From the NCBI GenBank assembly GCA_015066635.1, contig SVOA01000009.1, positions 1-51,932 of the forward strand: 51,932 bases of DNA, in the 5' to 3' direction. This DNA comes from Oscillospiraceae bacterium. GTDB lineage: Bacteria > Bacillota > Clostridia > Oscillospirales > Acutalibacteraceae. Of this stretch, positions 41,156 through 50,399 are shown one piece after another. The notes below the pieces were generated by a model. It saw only the letters and a program-made list of their open reading frames with translations, was not told where the DNA came from and ran no database searches. Position 1 is the stretch's first letter. Every line of letters begins with the position of its first letter. The translations under genes and the position numbers were made by a program.

Positions 41156-41179
41156 AAGCGCACCTCCTTCCTAAATAGT

Positions 41180-41237
41180 ATCATATACTTTTTGACACTT
41201 CAAGGTAATTGCAATAATTAAACGTTTGTTATATAAT
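41180..41237. promoter_or_regulatory. Divergent promoters with LacI-type operator
   Basis: Rightward: TTGCAA (41209-41214), 17 bases, TATAAT (41232-41237). Inside its spacer lies the palindrome AAACGTTT (41220-41227), the core of LacI/GalR-family operators. Leftward: a minus-strand TTGAAG near 41198-41203, 17 bases, TACTAT near 41175-41180 serves the large glycosidase. A LacI-type repressor at the palindrome would block the GH31 promoter directly. Confidence 0.65.
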
Positions 41238-41266
41238 TAAATCAACAACGGTATGGGGTAATATTT

Positions 41267-43537
41267 ATGTTAAAAAAATCTTTAATAGCAAAAACAAATC
41301 CAAAAGCAAACGAAGAGCAGGTAAGGATTATCGGCGACATCCGCATTACCTACCTTACCTCAAGGCTTCTGCGCGTTGAAACGGGCAGCTTCTGTGACCT
41401 TGCAAGCTACGCGGTATGGTACAGGGCGTTCCCCGCGGGAAAAATAGGCATTGAAAAGAGCGGCGCGGACATTATTGTTGAAACCGAGGATATTATACTT
41501 ACTCTTAAAAGGAAAAAGCCCTTTTCGGTTACCTTTAAGGATACCGGTAAAACCGAGCTGTTTTCAAAGCAGAAAAACCTTAAGGGCACTTACAGAACAC
41601 TTGACGAAACGTCGGGCAGAATACCGCTTGAAGACGGCTTTATTACCGAAAACGGACTTTACCTTTTTGACGACAGCAACAGCATCCTGATTGATGAAGA
41701 CGGCAGATTCTGCCAGAGAGAGGGCGGTAAGGACTATTACGTTTTTGCCTACGGCAAGGACTACCGCGCAACAATGGACGCGTATTATAAAATAGGCGGC
41801 GCAACTCCCGTTGTTCCGCGTTTTGCGCTCGGCGTGTGGTGGAGCCGTTACCACGCATATACCCAGGAGGAATACCTCACCCTTATGAACCGCTTTGAAA
41901 AGGAGAGCGTTGCGCTCACCGTTGCAACCGTTGACATGGACTGGCACTGGGTTGACATCAAAAAGCAGTTCGGGACAAGTGAAAGAGGCTGGACGGGCTA
42001 TTCCTGGAACACAGACCTTTTCCCCGATTACAAAGCGTTTTTAAAGGAGCTTAAAGCCAAAAATTTACACATTACCCTTAACCTTCACCCCGCTGACGGC
42101 GTAAGGTATTTTGACGATATGTATAAAGAAATGGCCGAGGCAAACGGAATTGACCCTGCAACAAAGGAGCCCGTTGAATTCCGCTGCGGCAGCGACGATT
42201 TCTGGAACAACTACTTTGATATTCTCCATAAACCCTACGAAAAAAACGGAGTTGATTTCTGGTGGATTGACTGGCAGCAGGGAAGGGGCAGCGACGTTAA
42301 AGGGCTTGACCCGCTTACCGCGCTTAACCACTACCACTATCTTGACAATGCGGAAAACGGCGAAATTCCGCTTATTCTTTCGCGCTACGGCGGAGTTGGC
42401 TCCCACCGCTATCCGCTCGGCTTTTCGGGTGATACGGAAATCAGCTGGAAGGTGCTTGACTTCCAGCCGTACTTTACGAACACAGCGGCAAACGCGGCTT
42501 ACGGCTGGTGGAGCCACGATATAGGCGGTCACCACAAGGGCTACCGCGATGACGATATGTACCTGCGCTGGATTGAATACGGCGTGTTCTCTCCGATTCT
42601 GCGCCTTCACTCAACTGCAATTGAATTCCTCGGCAAGGAGCCGTGGAAGTACCGTCAGGACGTATATTTAAGCGCAAAGGACTGGCTTAATTTCAGGCAC
42701 AGGCTTATCCCGTATGTTTTCACTATGGACAGAAGGTGCAGCAGCGAAAATATTCCGCTTTGCGAGCCGATGTACTATTCCTATCCCGAAGACGCAAACG
42801 CCTATACGGTGCCTAATCAGTATATGTTCGGCAGTGAGCTTACGGTCTGCCCGATTACCTCTCCCAAAAACAGGGAGCTCGGTCTCGGCAGCGTTGAAGC
42901 GTGGCTTCCCGAAGGCGAATATACCGACATATTCACGCTTGAAAAATACAAGGGCGGCCAGAGGCTTGTCCTCAACCGCGAGCTTTATTCAATCCCCGTG
43001 CTTGCAAAGGCGGGCGCCGTAATTCCTCTTTCGGCGGATAAGGGCAACAGCACGGAAAACCCCGAAAACCTTGAGGTCTGGGTATTCAAAGGCAACAACA
43101 CCTTTACAATGGTTGAGGATAACGGCAGAACGGACTATGCACAGCATACCGCAAGAACCGTTTTTGAAAACAGCTATGACGAAAAGACGGATACCGTTAC
43201 CCTTAAAATCAAGGCGGAGGGCGACCTTTCCGTTATCCCCGAAAACAGGCAGTATACCGTTGTTTTCAAGGATATTGATACCCCTCCTGTTATTCGTAAA
43301 TTCTCAAAGAGGGCTGTCAGCATTACGATTAAAAATCCGAAGCCTGCTGAAAAGGAAAGCTACTGTGACAGGATAATCAACGTCTTCTCACGCTGGAACG
43401 AAACAACGGCTAAAAAGGACAGCGCGTATAAGAACTTTGAAGGACTTGAGGATATAAACTCGCTCTGGCGCGCGCTTTACAAGGCGCAGCTGCCTGAACC
43501 CGTTACCGACAGAATAAAGGAAATACTTTCACAATAA
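41267..43537 (+). CDS. Glycoside hydrolase family 31 protein
   Basis: Alpha-glucosidase/alpha-xylosidase-type enzyme of 756 aa, cytoplasmic by lack of a signal peptide. An N-terminal beta domain is followed by the barrel: FALGVWWSRYHAY near 185, VDMDWHW near 230, the nucleophile Asp in DFWWIDWQQG near 340 and the acid/base Asp in GFSGDTEISW near 390, then WWSHDIGGH. The C-terminal part has the usual two beta domains plus a short extra tail after 700. Activity within GH31 (alpha-glucosidase, xylosidase, galactosidase) cannot be told. Strong promoter with an operator upstream. Confidence 0.94.
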   Translation: MLKKSLIAKTNPKANEEQVRIIGDIRITYLTSRLLRVETGSFCDLASYAVWYRAFPAGKIGIEKSGADIIVETEDIILTLKRKKPFSVTFKDTGKTELFSKQKNLKGTYRTLDETSGRIPLEDGFITENGLYLFDDSNSILIDEDGRFCQREGGKDYYVFAYGKDYRATMDAYYKIGGATPVVPRFALGVWWSRYHAYTQEEYLTLMNRFEKESVALTVATVDMDWHWVDIKKQFGTSERGWTGYSWNTDLFPDYKAFLKELKAKNLHITLNLHPADGVRYFDDMYKEMAEANGIDPATKEPVEFRCGSDDFWNNYFDILHKPYEKNGVDFWWIDWQQGRGSDVKGLDPLTALNHYHYLDNAENGEIPLILSRYGGVGSHRYPLGFSGDTEISWKVLDFQPYFTNTAANAAYGWWSHDIGGHHKGYRDDDMYLRWIEYGVFSPILRLHSTAIEFLGKEPWKYRQDVYLSAKDWLNFRHRLIPYVFTMDRRCSSENIPLCEPMYYSYPEDANAYTVPNQYMFGSELTVCPITSPKNRELGLGSVEAWLPEGEYTDIFTLEKYKGGQRLVLNRELYSIPVLAKAGAVIPLSADKGNSTENPENLEVWVFKGNNTFTMVEDNGRTDYAQHTARTVFENSYDEKTDTVTLKIKAEGDLSVIPENRQYTVVFKDIDTPPVIRKFSKRAVSITIKNPKPAEKESYCDRIINVFSRWNETTAKKDSAYKNFEGLEDINSLWRALYKAQLPEPVTDRIKEILSQ

Positions 43538-43567
43538 AAAAAGAAGGGCGCCGCCCTTCTTTTTTTA
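43536..43567. terminator. Bidirectional terminator
   Basis: GAAGGGC (43543-43549), loop GCC, GCCCTTC (43553-43559), flanked by runs of A and T. It separates the GH31 gene from the convergent symporter gene. Confidence 0.9.
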
Positions 43568-45799
43568 TGCCGTAACGGTTTTTTCGTAAAGGGAAAGAAT
43601 TTCGTCAAGGTGCTGATAGTTTTCCTTTTGTATCAGCAGCTTTTTTGCGTCCTGATATGGCTTTGAAGCGCGGTAGTAAACCGAGTTTTTATTCGTTGCC
43701 TCTTTAATTCTTTCCTTTGTTTTTGCCTGCTCAAAGCGCAGCGCCTTAAGTTCCTTCTTAAGCTGCACGGCTGTAGCGGAATCCTTGTTTTCCTTTGCCT
43801 CCTTCAGACCGGAGAGCGCGTCTGCAATTTTCCGTTCGGCTTCGTCTTCCTGTTCGAAAAGGGTATGGAAAACGCTGCTGTCAAATTCCTTAATACCGTT
43901 TGGGAAATATTTTTTAACCGCTTTTTTGGCGGCTTTGAAATTTGAAACCTGCATCAGCGCGGTTCTGCGCCTTTCCTTTTCGGTATCGGTGCCTTTCGGC
44001 ATAGCCTTTGCCTGCGCCTTTGTCAGGGTAAAGCTGTCAAGGTAGCCGTTAAGCCCCGCTTCGCAGATTTTCTTTGCGTTTTCAACGCGCGTTTTTCCGT
44101 ATTCGGTATCAAATATATTAAGCTCATCCATAACGATTTTTGCAATTTCTATTTTTTCGTTTTCCTCGCGCAGGAGCTTTTTCTCTTTTTTATCAGCTTT
44201 TTCGGGGATTTGGGTAACCTGTCTGTCTGCGGCTTCCTTAGCCTCGTTGATTATTTCAACCGCTTCAATAAGCGCCTCGTCCGAAAGCACGTCGTTTCCG
44301 TAATCCTCAAACAGCGCGCGGATTTTAAGCACCCTTACCATAGCCTTCTGCTTTGTTTCGGTTAAATCGTAGAAGAAAAACGGAATTGCGTTAAGAATAG
44401 CGCCGACTACGGAAGCGATTACAAGAACGCTGCTTATCTTGACAAAGTATTCCTGGTTATACAGCACGTCGTAAACATTGGAGCCGTCGTAGCCCAGTGA
44501 AATTGCAACGTCCCTGTTAAGGCCGGAGTTTTCATAAAGCGCGGGAAGAACAAAGCCCGTTGCAAGCGTTATTACGTTTCCTATAAGCCCTACCGCGGCA
44601 AACATACCGTCAATTCTTTCACCGGTTATGTACTGCTGATAATCGCGGATGTCGGCGTTAACGCTCGGGTTAAGCAGGTGGCCGAGCGAGGTTATGAACT
44701 GGTTTACAAAGGTACATCCGAGCAGCAGCCAAATAATGTACGCCGAGCCCGTCATCCTTACGATGGGAAGCATAAGGGCAATGAAGAACACGTTTAAAAC
44801 ATTTGTAAAAACGAGTATCTTTTTCTTGCCGTATTTTCTTATAACGAAGGGGGCGACGACGTTGTTCCAGAAGGAGGCGTTGCCCGCGATTGCAACGATA
44901 ATTGAATACTGCGCCGCCGTGCAGGCGTGCTGATAGTTATACATCCAGCCGAGTATACTGTTAAACGAGCCTTCAAGGAAACCGAGCCAGCCCGCAAGCG
45001 ATATAATCCAGAAGTACTTATTCCTTGCAATGGCGCGGAACGCGTCGGTAAACTTAACCTGGATAACATGCGTTTTCGCCTGAACGATTTTTTCCTCTGT
45101 ATTGACATATACCAGAAGCGAAATCATAAAGCCGACTATAAGCATAGGAGGGAAAAGCACACGGTAAATTTTTAAGTTGTAAAGCGTGTCCTGGCCTGTT
45201 ATCAGCCTTGCAACAATAGGCAGGAAAATGCTTGCAACGGAAGGCGAAAAGTTTTCAATAATTGATTTTATTGAAAGCACGTCGGAGCGCTCAATGCTGT
45301 TGGGGGAAAGTACGTTGATAAGGCTGTCGCCCGCATCAATGTAAAAATTGTAGAAAAACTGAAAGCCTATGTTGAATGCGAGAACAACGGCGCATTTTGT
45401 AAACAGGCTCATATTTTCATATGGCATCCAGATAAACAGTATGCCGAGCAAGACGGTGGGAACGCCCATTGAAATAATGTACGGGCGGTATTTTCCCTTC
45501 ATGCTGCGCGTGTTGTCAATCATTCTTGCCCTGAGCGCAGTCAGCGGAAAGCCTGAAAGTACGCTGATTATGTAAATAACGTATAGCGCCTTGGGGTCAA
45601 TTCCTATAGTGTTGCCTATAAGGGTATTGCCGACCGCAATTATCATCTGTGAAATACAGTAAACTATGAACTTTATACCCATGCCGCCGAAGGAGAGGGA
45701 GGCAATTTCTTTAAAGCTCATATATCTTCCCTTGGGCGGAACCTTCCAGTAGCGCCTGAAATCTCCGAGGAGGGATTTAGCTTTACTAATAACTTTCAT
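43565..45799 (-). CDS. GPH-type MFS sugar symporter with long C-terminal tail
   Basis: Membrane transporter of 744 aa. About 12 hydrophobic helices fill residues 25-467, with features of the glycoside-pentoside-hexuronide symporters. The last ~275 residues are hydrophilic and helical, rich in Lys/Glu/Ala (for example EALIEAVEIINEAKEAAD, EEDEAERKIADALSGLKEAK), with coiled-coil character. They are not the EIIA domain known from LacS. ATG at 45797-45799 was chosen since the real start lies one base after the GH30 stop, with AAAGGG ahead; the frame runs further upstream but overlaps GH30. It would import the oligosaccharides that GH30 and GH2 then cut. Confidence 0.88.
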   Translation of the reverse strand: MKVISKAKSLLGDFRRYWKVPPKGRYMSFKEIASLSFGGMGIKFIVYCISQMIIAVGNTLIGNTIGIDPKALYVIYIISVLSGFPLTALRARMIDNTRSMKGKYRPYIISMGVPTVLLGILFIWMPYENMSLFTKCAVVLAFNIGFQFFYNFYIDAGDSLINVLSPNSIERSDVLSIKSIIENFSPSVASIFLPIVARLITGQDTLYNLKIYRVLFPPMLIVGFMISLLVYVNTEEKIVQAKTHVIQVKFTDAFRAIARNKYFWIISLAGWLGFLEGSFNSILGWMYNYQHACTAAQYSIIVAIAGNASFWNNVVAPFVIRKYGKKKILVFTNVLNVFFIALMLPIVRMTGSAYIIWLLLGCTFVNQFITSLGHLLNPSVNADIRDYQQYITGERIDGMFAAVGLIGNVITLATGFVLPALYENSGLNRDVAISLGYDGSNVYDVLYNQEYFVKISSVLVIASVVGAILNAIPFFFYDLTETKQKAMVRVLKIRALFEDYGNDVLSDEALIEAVEIINEAKEAADRQVTQIPEKADKKEKKLLREENEKIEIAKIVMDELNIFDTEYGKTRVENAKKICEAGLNGYLDSFTLTKAQAKAMPKGTDTEKERRRTALMQVSNFKAAKKAVKKYFPNGIKEFDSSVFHTLFEQEDEAERKIADALSGLKEAKENKDSATAVQLKKELKALRFEQAKTKERIKEATNKNSVYYRASKPYQDAKKLLIQKENYQHLDEILSLYEKTVTA

Positions 45800-45800
45800 A

Positions 45801-47159
45801 TCATTTCCCTTTTTCAAATATAAAGGTGTTAACTGATTCCGGCGTGATTTCTGCCCTGCCGTCTTCAAGTTTGTATTCGGCTAAGCTATCCTTTTTATCC
45901 GTAACAACCTGAACGGTATTTTCGGGGAAGGATAACGCCTTGCTGTTTTTTCCGTCATTAATGACTATTATAACGGTTTTTCCGTCCTTTTTAAAGCCGA
46001 GGGTTTTAAGCGATTTATCTTCGCAGTCCGTTTTAAACCTTATCGCTCCGTAAGGAATATACTTTGAAAAGTTGCCCGTTACATAGTACCTTTTCGTCAT
46101 CTCATAGCTTTTGTCCTCAAGGTTTATGTATATGAGCCCGTCGCAGTAATCAACCTCGGATACGGCTATCCAGTGCTGCCACGAGGTAACGTTTAAAAAT
46201 GAAATATCCTCATATATTATCTTCGCCGTTTCAAGCGCGGAGTTCATTCCCTTGTCCCTTTTTCCCCTCATATGAGTCCATTCGCTGATTCTCACGGGAA
46301 GCAAGGGATATTTTTTGTCAAGCCACCTTCTGTACCTTTTCAGATAATCGGTTCTTTTGAAAAACGGCAGATTTACGGGATGAAGAAAATATGAGTGTAA
46401 ATCAACTCCGTCAACTCTTTCCCTTACGCCTTCATATTTCATAAGGGCGCGCGTGTAGCTTTTGTTATACCAGCGGATGTCGCCGTTTTCAAGCCCCGAA
46501 AGCAGCACGCCATCAAGCGCACTGCGTTTTTCGGCTTCTTGAGCAAACACCCTTAACACCTCCGCGCAGCTTTTCGGCGAGTAGTGACAGCCCTCCTGGC
46601 CGCCTTTCCATACCCACAGCGGCTCATTAATGGGAGATATGTATTTTACGGGTATTCCCTCGTTTATAAAATGCTCGGTAACGTCAAGAACGTATTTTGC
46701 AAAAGGGGCGTAGTTCTTTTTGCTGAGGTTCTCTTTAAACGCCTTGCTGCAGTGGGAAAGTCCGTTCTCCGTCAGCCGTTCAATAGGGGAATTGACGAAG
46801 AATATCACCTCGTCGGCTCCGTCCTTAACCGCCTGCCTGAGCATGTAAACGGCGTTTTTATCCTTATCAAAATCGTAAACACCTTCTGCCGTTTCAAAGC
46901 ATTCCGCACGGCGCAGCGGGTTATCAATATTGCCCCTGCCGGATTCCTTTGAGCCTGCTCCGAGGTTGTACCTGTATGTGCGCAGACCGATGCCCTCGGT
47001 TTTGCTGAAAAGAAGGCGCGATATTCTGTCCCTTACGGAAACGGCGGAGCTTTCATCCGTCTGCTCCCAGCCGCCGACCTCCTGCGCCCACCACGCGCCG
47101 CTTGCGCCGAAGCCCTCGAAGGTCTGATATTCACAGTTATAGTCAAGCTGAATTCTCAT
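45801..47159 (-). CDS. Glycoside hydrolase family 30 protein
   Basis: Enzyme of 452 aa without a signal peptide, so acting inside the cell. The opening QTFEGFGASGAWWAQEVGG is the GH30 signature; the acid/base Glu is in YISPINEPLW near 185 and the nucleophile Glu in VRISEWTHMRG near 295. A beta domain follows. GH30 includes beta-glucosidases, beta-xylosidases, endo-beta-1,6-galactanases and xylanases; the subfamily cannot be told. ATG at 47157-47159 was preferred to a TTG three codons upstream, giving a gap of one base to the GH2 stop. Confidence 0.92.
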   Translation of the reverse strand: MRIQLDYNCEYQTFEGFGASGAWWAQEVGGWEQTDESSAVSVRDRISRLLFSKTEGIGLRTYRYNLGAGSKESGRGNIDNPLRRAECFETAEGVYDFDKDKNAVYMLRQAVKDGADEVIFFVNSPIERLTENGLSHCSKAFKENLSKKNYAPFAKYVLDVTEHFINEGIPVKYISPINEPLWVWKGGQEGCHYSPKSCAEVLRVFAQEAEKRSALDGVLLSGLENGDIRWYNKSYTRALMKYEGVRERVDGVDLHSYFLHPVNLPFFKRTDYLKRYRRWLDKKYPLLPVRISEWTHMRGKRDKGMNSALETAKIIYEDISFLNVTSWQHWIAVSEVDYCDGLIYINLEDKSYEMTKRYYVTGNFSKYIPYGAIRFKTDCEDKSLKTLGFKKDGKTVIIVINDGKNSKALSFPENTVQVVTDKKDSLAEYKLEDGRAEITPESVNTFIFEKGK

Positions 47160-47160
47160 A

Positions 47161-48894
47161 TTACTCAATTGCCGCCTTTTCAGTATTTGCAGCTATAATT
47201 TTATCGTAAATCTCTTTTTCAAACTTGCATTTTCTTTCATATGTGTAAAGCCCGTTCTGCTCCTGCTCAATATCGTAAAGCTGGGTGTAGCAAAAGCCGA
47301 AAAGCTTTTCATTCTGCGTTATTGCCCTTGTAAGCCCGCAGTAGCGCTCTGCAAATTCTTCGGGCGTTTTTACGTCCTTTCCGTAGCCCCAGGATTTAAC
47401 GGAGCCGTCGGCCTCCCACTTGATTCCGCCGTATTCGCTTATGAAAACGGGCTCTCCGCGGTAGGTCTGGCGGCCGGGATTGTCGTTTAAAACGTGCTCA
47501 TAAAGGTAGTTTTCTGTAACAAATCGGTCGTAGCTTGCCTTGAATTCTGCGGGTTCTGCACGGTAATCGTGAAGGTCGTAAATATCTGTTTTAACGTGGT
47601 AATTACCGCTGGTGTCAATGCACGGGCGCGTTTTGTCAACCGCCTTGGTGTAATCGTAAACGGCTGCAAGCAGCGGGTCGTACTGTTTTCTTCCCTTGTA
47701 ATCCCAGGTTTCGTTGAACGGGCACCAGCCGATTATTGACGGGTGGTTGAAATCTCTTTCAACAGCCTCGCCCCACTCTTTAAGGAAAATATCAACGCTT
47801 TTTGCGTTAGAATAGTCAAGCCCCCAGTTGGGATATTCGCCCCATACAAGGTATCCCGCCAAATCCGCAAAGTAAAGGAAGCGGGGGTCAAACACCTTCT
47901 GGTGAAGGCGGGCGCCGTTAAAGCCGAGCTCCATGGAAAGCTCAATATCCCTTTTAAGCTCCTCGTCATTTCGGGCGGTGTAAATTCCTTTTTTGTAAAA
48001 GCCCTGGTCAAGCACAAGGCGCTGAAAAACGCTCTTTTCGTTAATGAGGAATTTCATTCCGTCAAGGCGCACGCTCCTGAGTCCGAAATAGCTTTTAACC
48101 CTGTCCTCTCCGAAGCAGAGTTCAAGCCCGTAAAGCCTTCCGTTTCCCGCTTCCCAGAGGTGAGTTTCGCTGAGTTCAAGCTGTAAAACGCTGCACCCCG
48201 CGGCGTTTTTTGTCTGTGCAAAGCCGACTTTTTTTTCATTATAGTAAGCCGTGCAGGTAAAATCCGCCCTGCTGCATAGCTCCGCTTCAACAGTGATTTT
48301 TCCGCTTATATCGGGGTAAAGCTTAAAGCTCTTTATGTAGCTTTGCGGTGTGTATTCAAGCCATACGTTTTGCCATATACCCGTTGTCCTCGTGTAGTCG
48401 CAGCCGTGGCTTTTAAGCTTTTCGCTTTGCTTTCCGCGGGGAACAAGGGAGTTTTTAACGTCGTCCTCGCAAAGAATGAATATTTCGTTTTCCCCGTCTG
48501 TTACAAGGTCGGTAATGTCAAGGGCAATAGGCGTGTAGCCGCCTTTGTGCCTGCCAGCCGGCTTACCGTTTACAAGAACGCTTGTAAGGTAATCCGCCGC
48601 TCCTATATGAAGAAAAACGCGGCTTTCGCCTTTTTTAATATTAACTGTTCTTCTGTACCATACCTGTTCAACGAAGCCCGTGTAGCCTATGCCCGAAAGC
48701 TCGCTTTCAATACAGAAGGGAACGTTGATTTTATACGGGTATTCGCCGTCTGCGCGGACGCTTAAAGCCCTTTCAAAACCGTCTGAAAAGACAAAGCGCC
48801 TCCCGCTCTTTTTAAATCCGAAATCCCATTTTCCGTTCAGCAGTTCAAAGTGTTCTCTTTCAAACTGCGGCTGAGGATGAACTGAAAGTTTCAT
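47161..48894 (-). CDS. Glycoside hydrolase family 2 protein
   Basis: Beta-galactosidase/beta-glucuronidase-type enzyme of 577 aa, shorter than E. coli LacZ and cytoplasmic. It contains the sugar-binding domain (LNGKWDFGF near 20, YRRTVNIKKGESRVFLHIGAADYLTSVLVNG near 85), an Ig-like domain and the barrel: NGARLHQKVFDPRFLYFADLAGYLVWGEYPNW near 335, the acid/base Glu in WCPFNETWD near 390 and the nucleophile Glu in VFISEYGGIKW near 495. ATG at 48892-48894 has AAAGGA nine bases ahead. First gene of the GH2-GH30-symporter operon. Confidence 0.93.
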   Translation of the reverse strand: MKLSVHPQPQFEREHFELLNGKWDFGFKKSGRRFVFSDGFERALSVRADGEYPYKINVPFCIESELSGIGYTGFVEQVWYRRTVNIKKGESRVFLHIGAADYLTSVLVNGKPAGRHKGGYTPIALDITDLVTDGENEIFILCEDDVKNSLVPRGKQSEKLKSHGCDYTRTTGIWQNVWLEYTPQSYIKSFKLYPDISGKITVEAELCSRADFTCTAYYNEKKVGFAQTKNAAGCSVLQLELSETHLWEAGNGRLYGLELCFGEDRVKSYFGLRSVRLDGMKFLINEKSVFQRLVLDQGFYKKGIYTARNDEELKRDIELSMELGFNGARLHQKVFDPRFLYFADLAGYLVWGEYPNWGLDYSNAKSVDIFLKEWGEAVERDFNHPSIIGWCPFNETWDYKGRKQYDPLLAAVYDYTKAVDKTRPCIDTSGNYHVKTDIYDLHDYRAEPAEFKASYDRFVTENYLYEHVLNDNPGRQTYRGEPVFISEYGGIKWEADGSVKSWGYGKDVKTPEEFAERYCGLTRAITQNEKLFGFCYTQLYDIEQEQNGLYTYERKCKFEKEIYDKIIAANTEKAAIE

Positions 48895-48926
48895 AAGCAA
48901 ATTATCCTTTCCGAAATTCTTATATT

Positions 48927-48955
48927 ATTTTACTACATAAAGCAAAATGTGTAAA
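48927..48955 (-). promoter_or_regulatory. Promoter of the GH2-GH30-symporter operon
   Basis: Minus strand: TTTACA (48950-48955), 17 bases, TAAAAT (48927-48932). Just upstream of the -35, the block 48957-48965 reads AAACGAGTT, a weaker relative of the AAACGTTT palindrome at 41220, so one LacI-type protein could control both halves of the island. Confidence 0.65.
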
Positions 48956-49021
48956 GAAACGAGTTAATTTAGATATTATTTATTTTTATTGACATCGCCG
49001 TAAAATTGTAATATTACGAAG

Positions 49022-49048
49022 GCTCTCCCAAAAGAGGGAGCTTTTTTA
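49022..49048. terminator. Terminator-like hairpin
   Basis: GCTCTCCC, loop AAAAGA, GGGAGC with a bulged T, then TTTTTT. It lies in the intergenic region before the AI-2E permease gene and would act on rightward transcripts. Confidence 0.6.
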
Positions 49049-49054
49049 TTGAAT

Positions 49055-49089
49055 AATTGCAGGGGCGCCCTTTGGCCGCCCCTGCAATT
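49055..49089. repeat. 13-bp-arm GC-rich palindrome
   Basis: AATTGCAGGGGCG (49055-49067) and CGCCCCTGCAATT (49077-49089) are perfect inverted copies around the 9-base centre CCCTTTGGC. It ends three bases before the stop codon of the AI-2E gene. Related in sequence to the palindrome at 27745-27763. Confidence 0.75.
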
Positions 49090-49091
49090 AC

Positions 49092-50282
49092 TTATTCACT
49101 GTCGTAGTTTTCTGATTCTTTCGAAGGTTCCGGCGGAACGTCCTGCGTATTTTTGCCGTTGAGCTTTTCCCTTCTCTTTTTCATCCACGGTATGGCAAAT
49201 TCCTTATACATTATCAGCAGAATTGTTGCCACGGGTATTGACAGGATAATTCCGATAATTCCCGCTATTTTACCGCCTATTGTAATTGCGACTATTGTCC
49301 ATATTGCGGGCAGTCCGAGCGAACCGCTGAAAAGCTTCGGCTTGACAACCATTGCGTCAATCGTTTGCAGAATTACCGTAAAAATAAGGAAATAGAGCGC
49401 ATAAACGGGTTTGTTGAGCACGAGTATAAATGCGCCTATTGCTCCGCCTATTATCGGGCCGACCGTAGGTATCAGATTCGTAACGCCCACGAGCACCGAA
49501 ATCAGAGCGACATACGGCAGTCCCGTAACTGCCATAAAGACAGCGTTGATTATACCTATAATAATACCGTCTATAACCGTACAGCTGAGATATTTCTCAA
49601 AAATTCCGTGGCATCTTGCCCAGAAAGCCGAGCTCTGTGTGTACCTTTTTTCGTTCATATAGGAGCGCCTTATGTTGTCGAGCATATCCGTAAGACTTTT
49701 TTTGCCCAGAAGGAAACATACGGCAAAGATAAAGCCGAAAGTAAAATTCGATACTCCCGTGCCGACGCCCTTGAGCGTGGAAAGAATAGTGCTCATATTT
49801 CGGTAAGCAGTGTCCATTAAATTGTCAACTGCACTGTTTACGGTCTGGGTAAGGTTGCTGACATCTATTTTGAAGAATTTTGAGTTGAATTTTTCAACTA
49901 AGCTTTCCGCCGCTGCTATATATCTGTCCTTATTGGCAAGAAGATTTGAAACGCTTGAAACAAGCGAGGGGATAAGCGTTGCAACAAGCACGGAGAGACA
50001 GATAAGTATTATCAGAACCGTAATAATTACCGACAGAGTATGCCTTGCCGACGGCTTTTTGATTTTTTTAAAAACCTTATGTTCAAAAAAATTCACAACG
50101 GGGTTAATAAGGTATGCAATTATTATACCTATTATAACGGGGGATAAAACTGCCTTTACCGTTGCGAGTCCCGAGGCAAAATGACCGAGATTTGAAAGCA
50201 GAAAATAAAACAGCACAGCCGAACACGTTGCAACGGTGTACGGCGCCCACGGTTTATTCATAAGCTCTTTGATTCTTTTCAT
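49092..50282 (-). CDS. AI-2E/PerM-family permease
   Basis: Membrane protein of 396 aa with about eight helices, of the AI-2E transporter (PerM) family, whose members export small molecules or exchange Na+/H+. The family region near residues 255-360 is clear: GLPYVALISVLVGVTNLIPTVGPIIGGAIGAF and LQTIDAMVVKPKLFSGSLGLPAIWTIVAITIGGKIAGIIGIILSIPVATIL. The cytoplasmic C-terminus is basic then acidic and ends SENYDSE. Transcribed alone. Confidence 0.93.
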   Translation of the reverse strand: MKRIKELMNKPWAPYTVATCSAVLFYFLLSNLGHFASGLATVKAVLSPVIIGIIIAYLINPVVNFFEHKVFKKIKKPSARHTLSVIITVLIILICLSVLVATLIPSLVSSVSNLLANKDRYIAAAESLVEKFNSKFFKIDVSNLTQTVNSAVDNLMDTAYRNMSTILSTLKGVGTGVSNFTFGFIFAVCFLLGKKSLTDMLDNIRRSYMNEKRYTQSSAFWARCHGIFEKYLSCTVIDGIIIGIINAVFMAVTGLPYVALISVLVGVTNLIPTVGPIIGGAIGAFILVLNKPVYALYFLIFTVILQTIDAMVVKPKLFSGSLGLPAIWTIVAITIGGKIAGIIGIILSIPVATILLIMYKEFAIPWMKKRREKLNGKNTQDVPPEPSKESENYDSE

Positions 50283-50352
50283 AGTTCCCCTCCGACAGCT
50301 TTTTTTAAAATATTAACATTTTTACAAAACCGTGTCAACAAATCGAAAGCGG

Positions 50353-50381
50353 TTGAATATTCGGATTAAAAATGCTAAAAT
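50353..50381 (+). promoter_or_regulatory. Promoter of the CAP lipoprotein gene
   Basis: TTGAAT (50353-50358), 17 bases, TAAAAT (50376-50381), with GAGG at 50388-50391. Confidence 0.65.
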
Positions 50382-50399
50382 GCCTTTGAGGTAATGATT

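Noticed and set aside
42065-42610. Minus-strand open frame in the GH31 gene
   Set aside because: It lies wholly in the antisense of conserved GH31 barrel codons, without a start signal.
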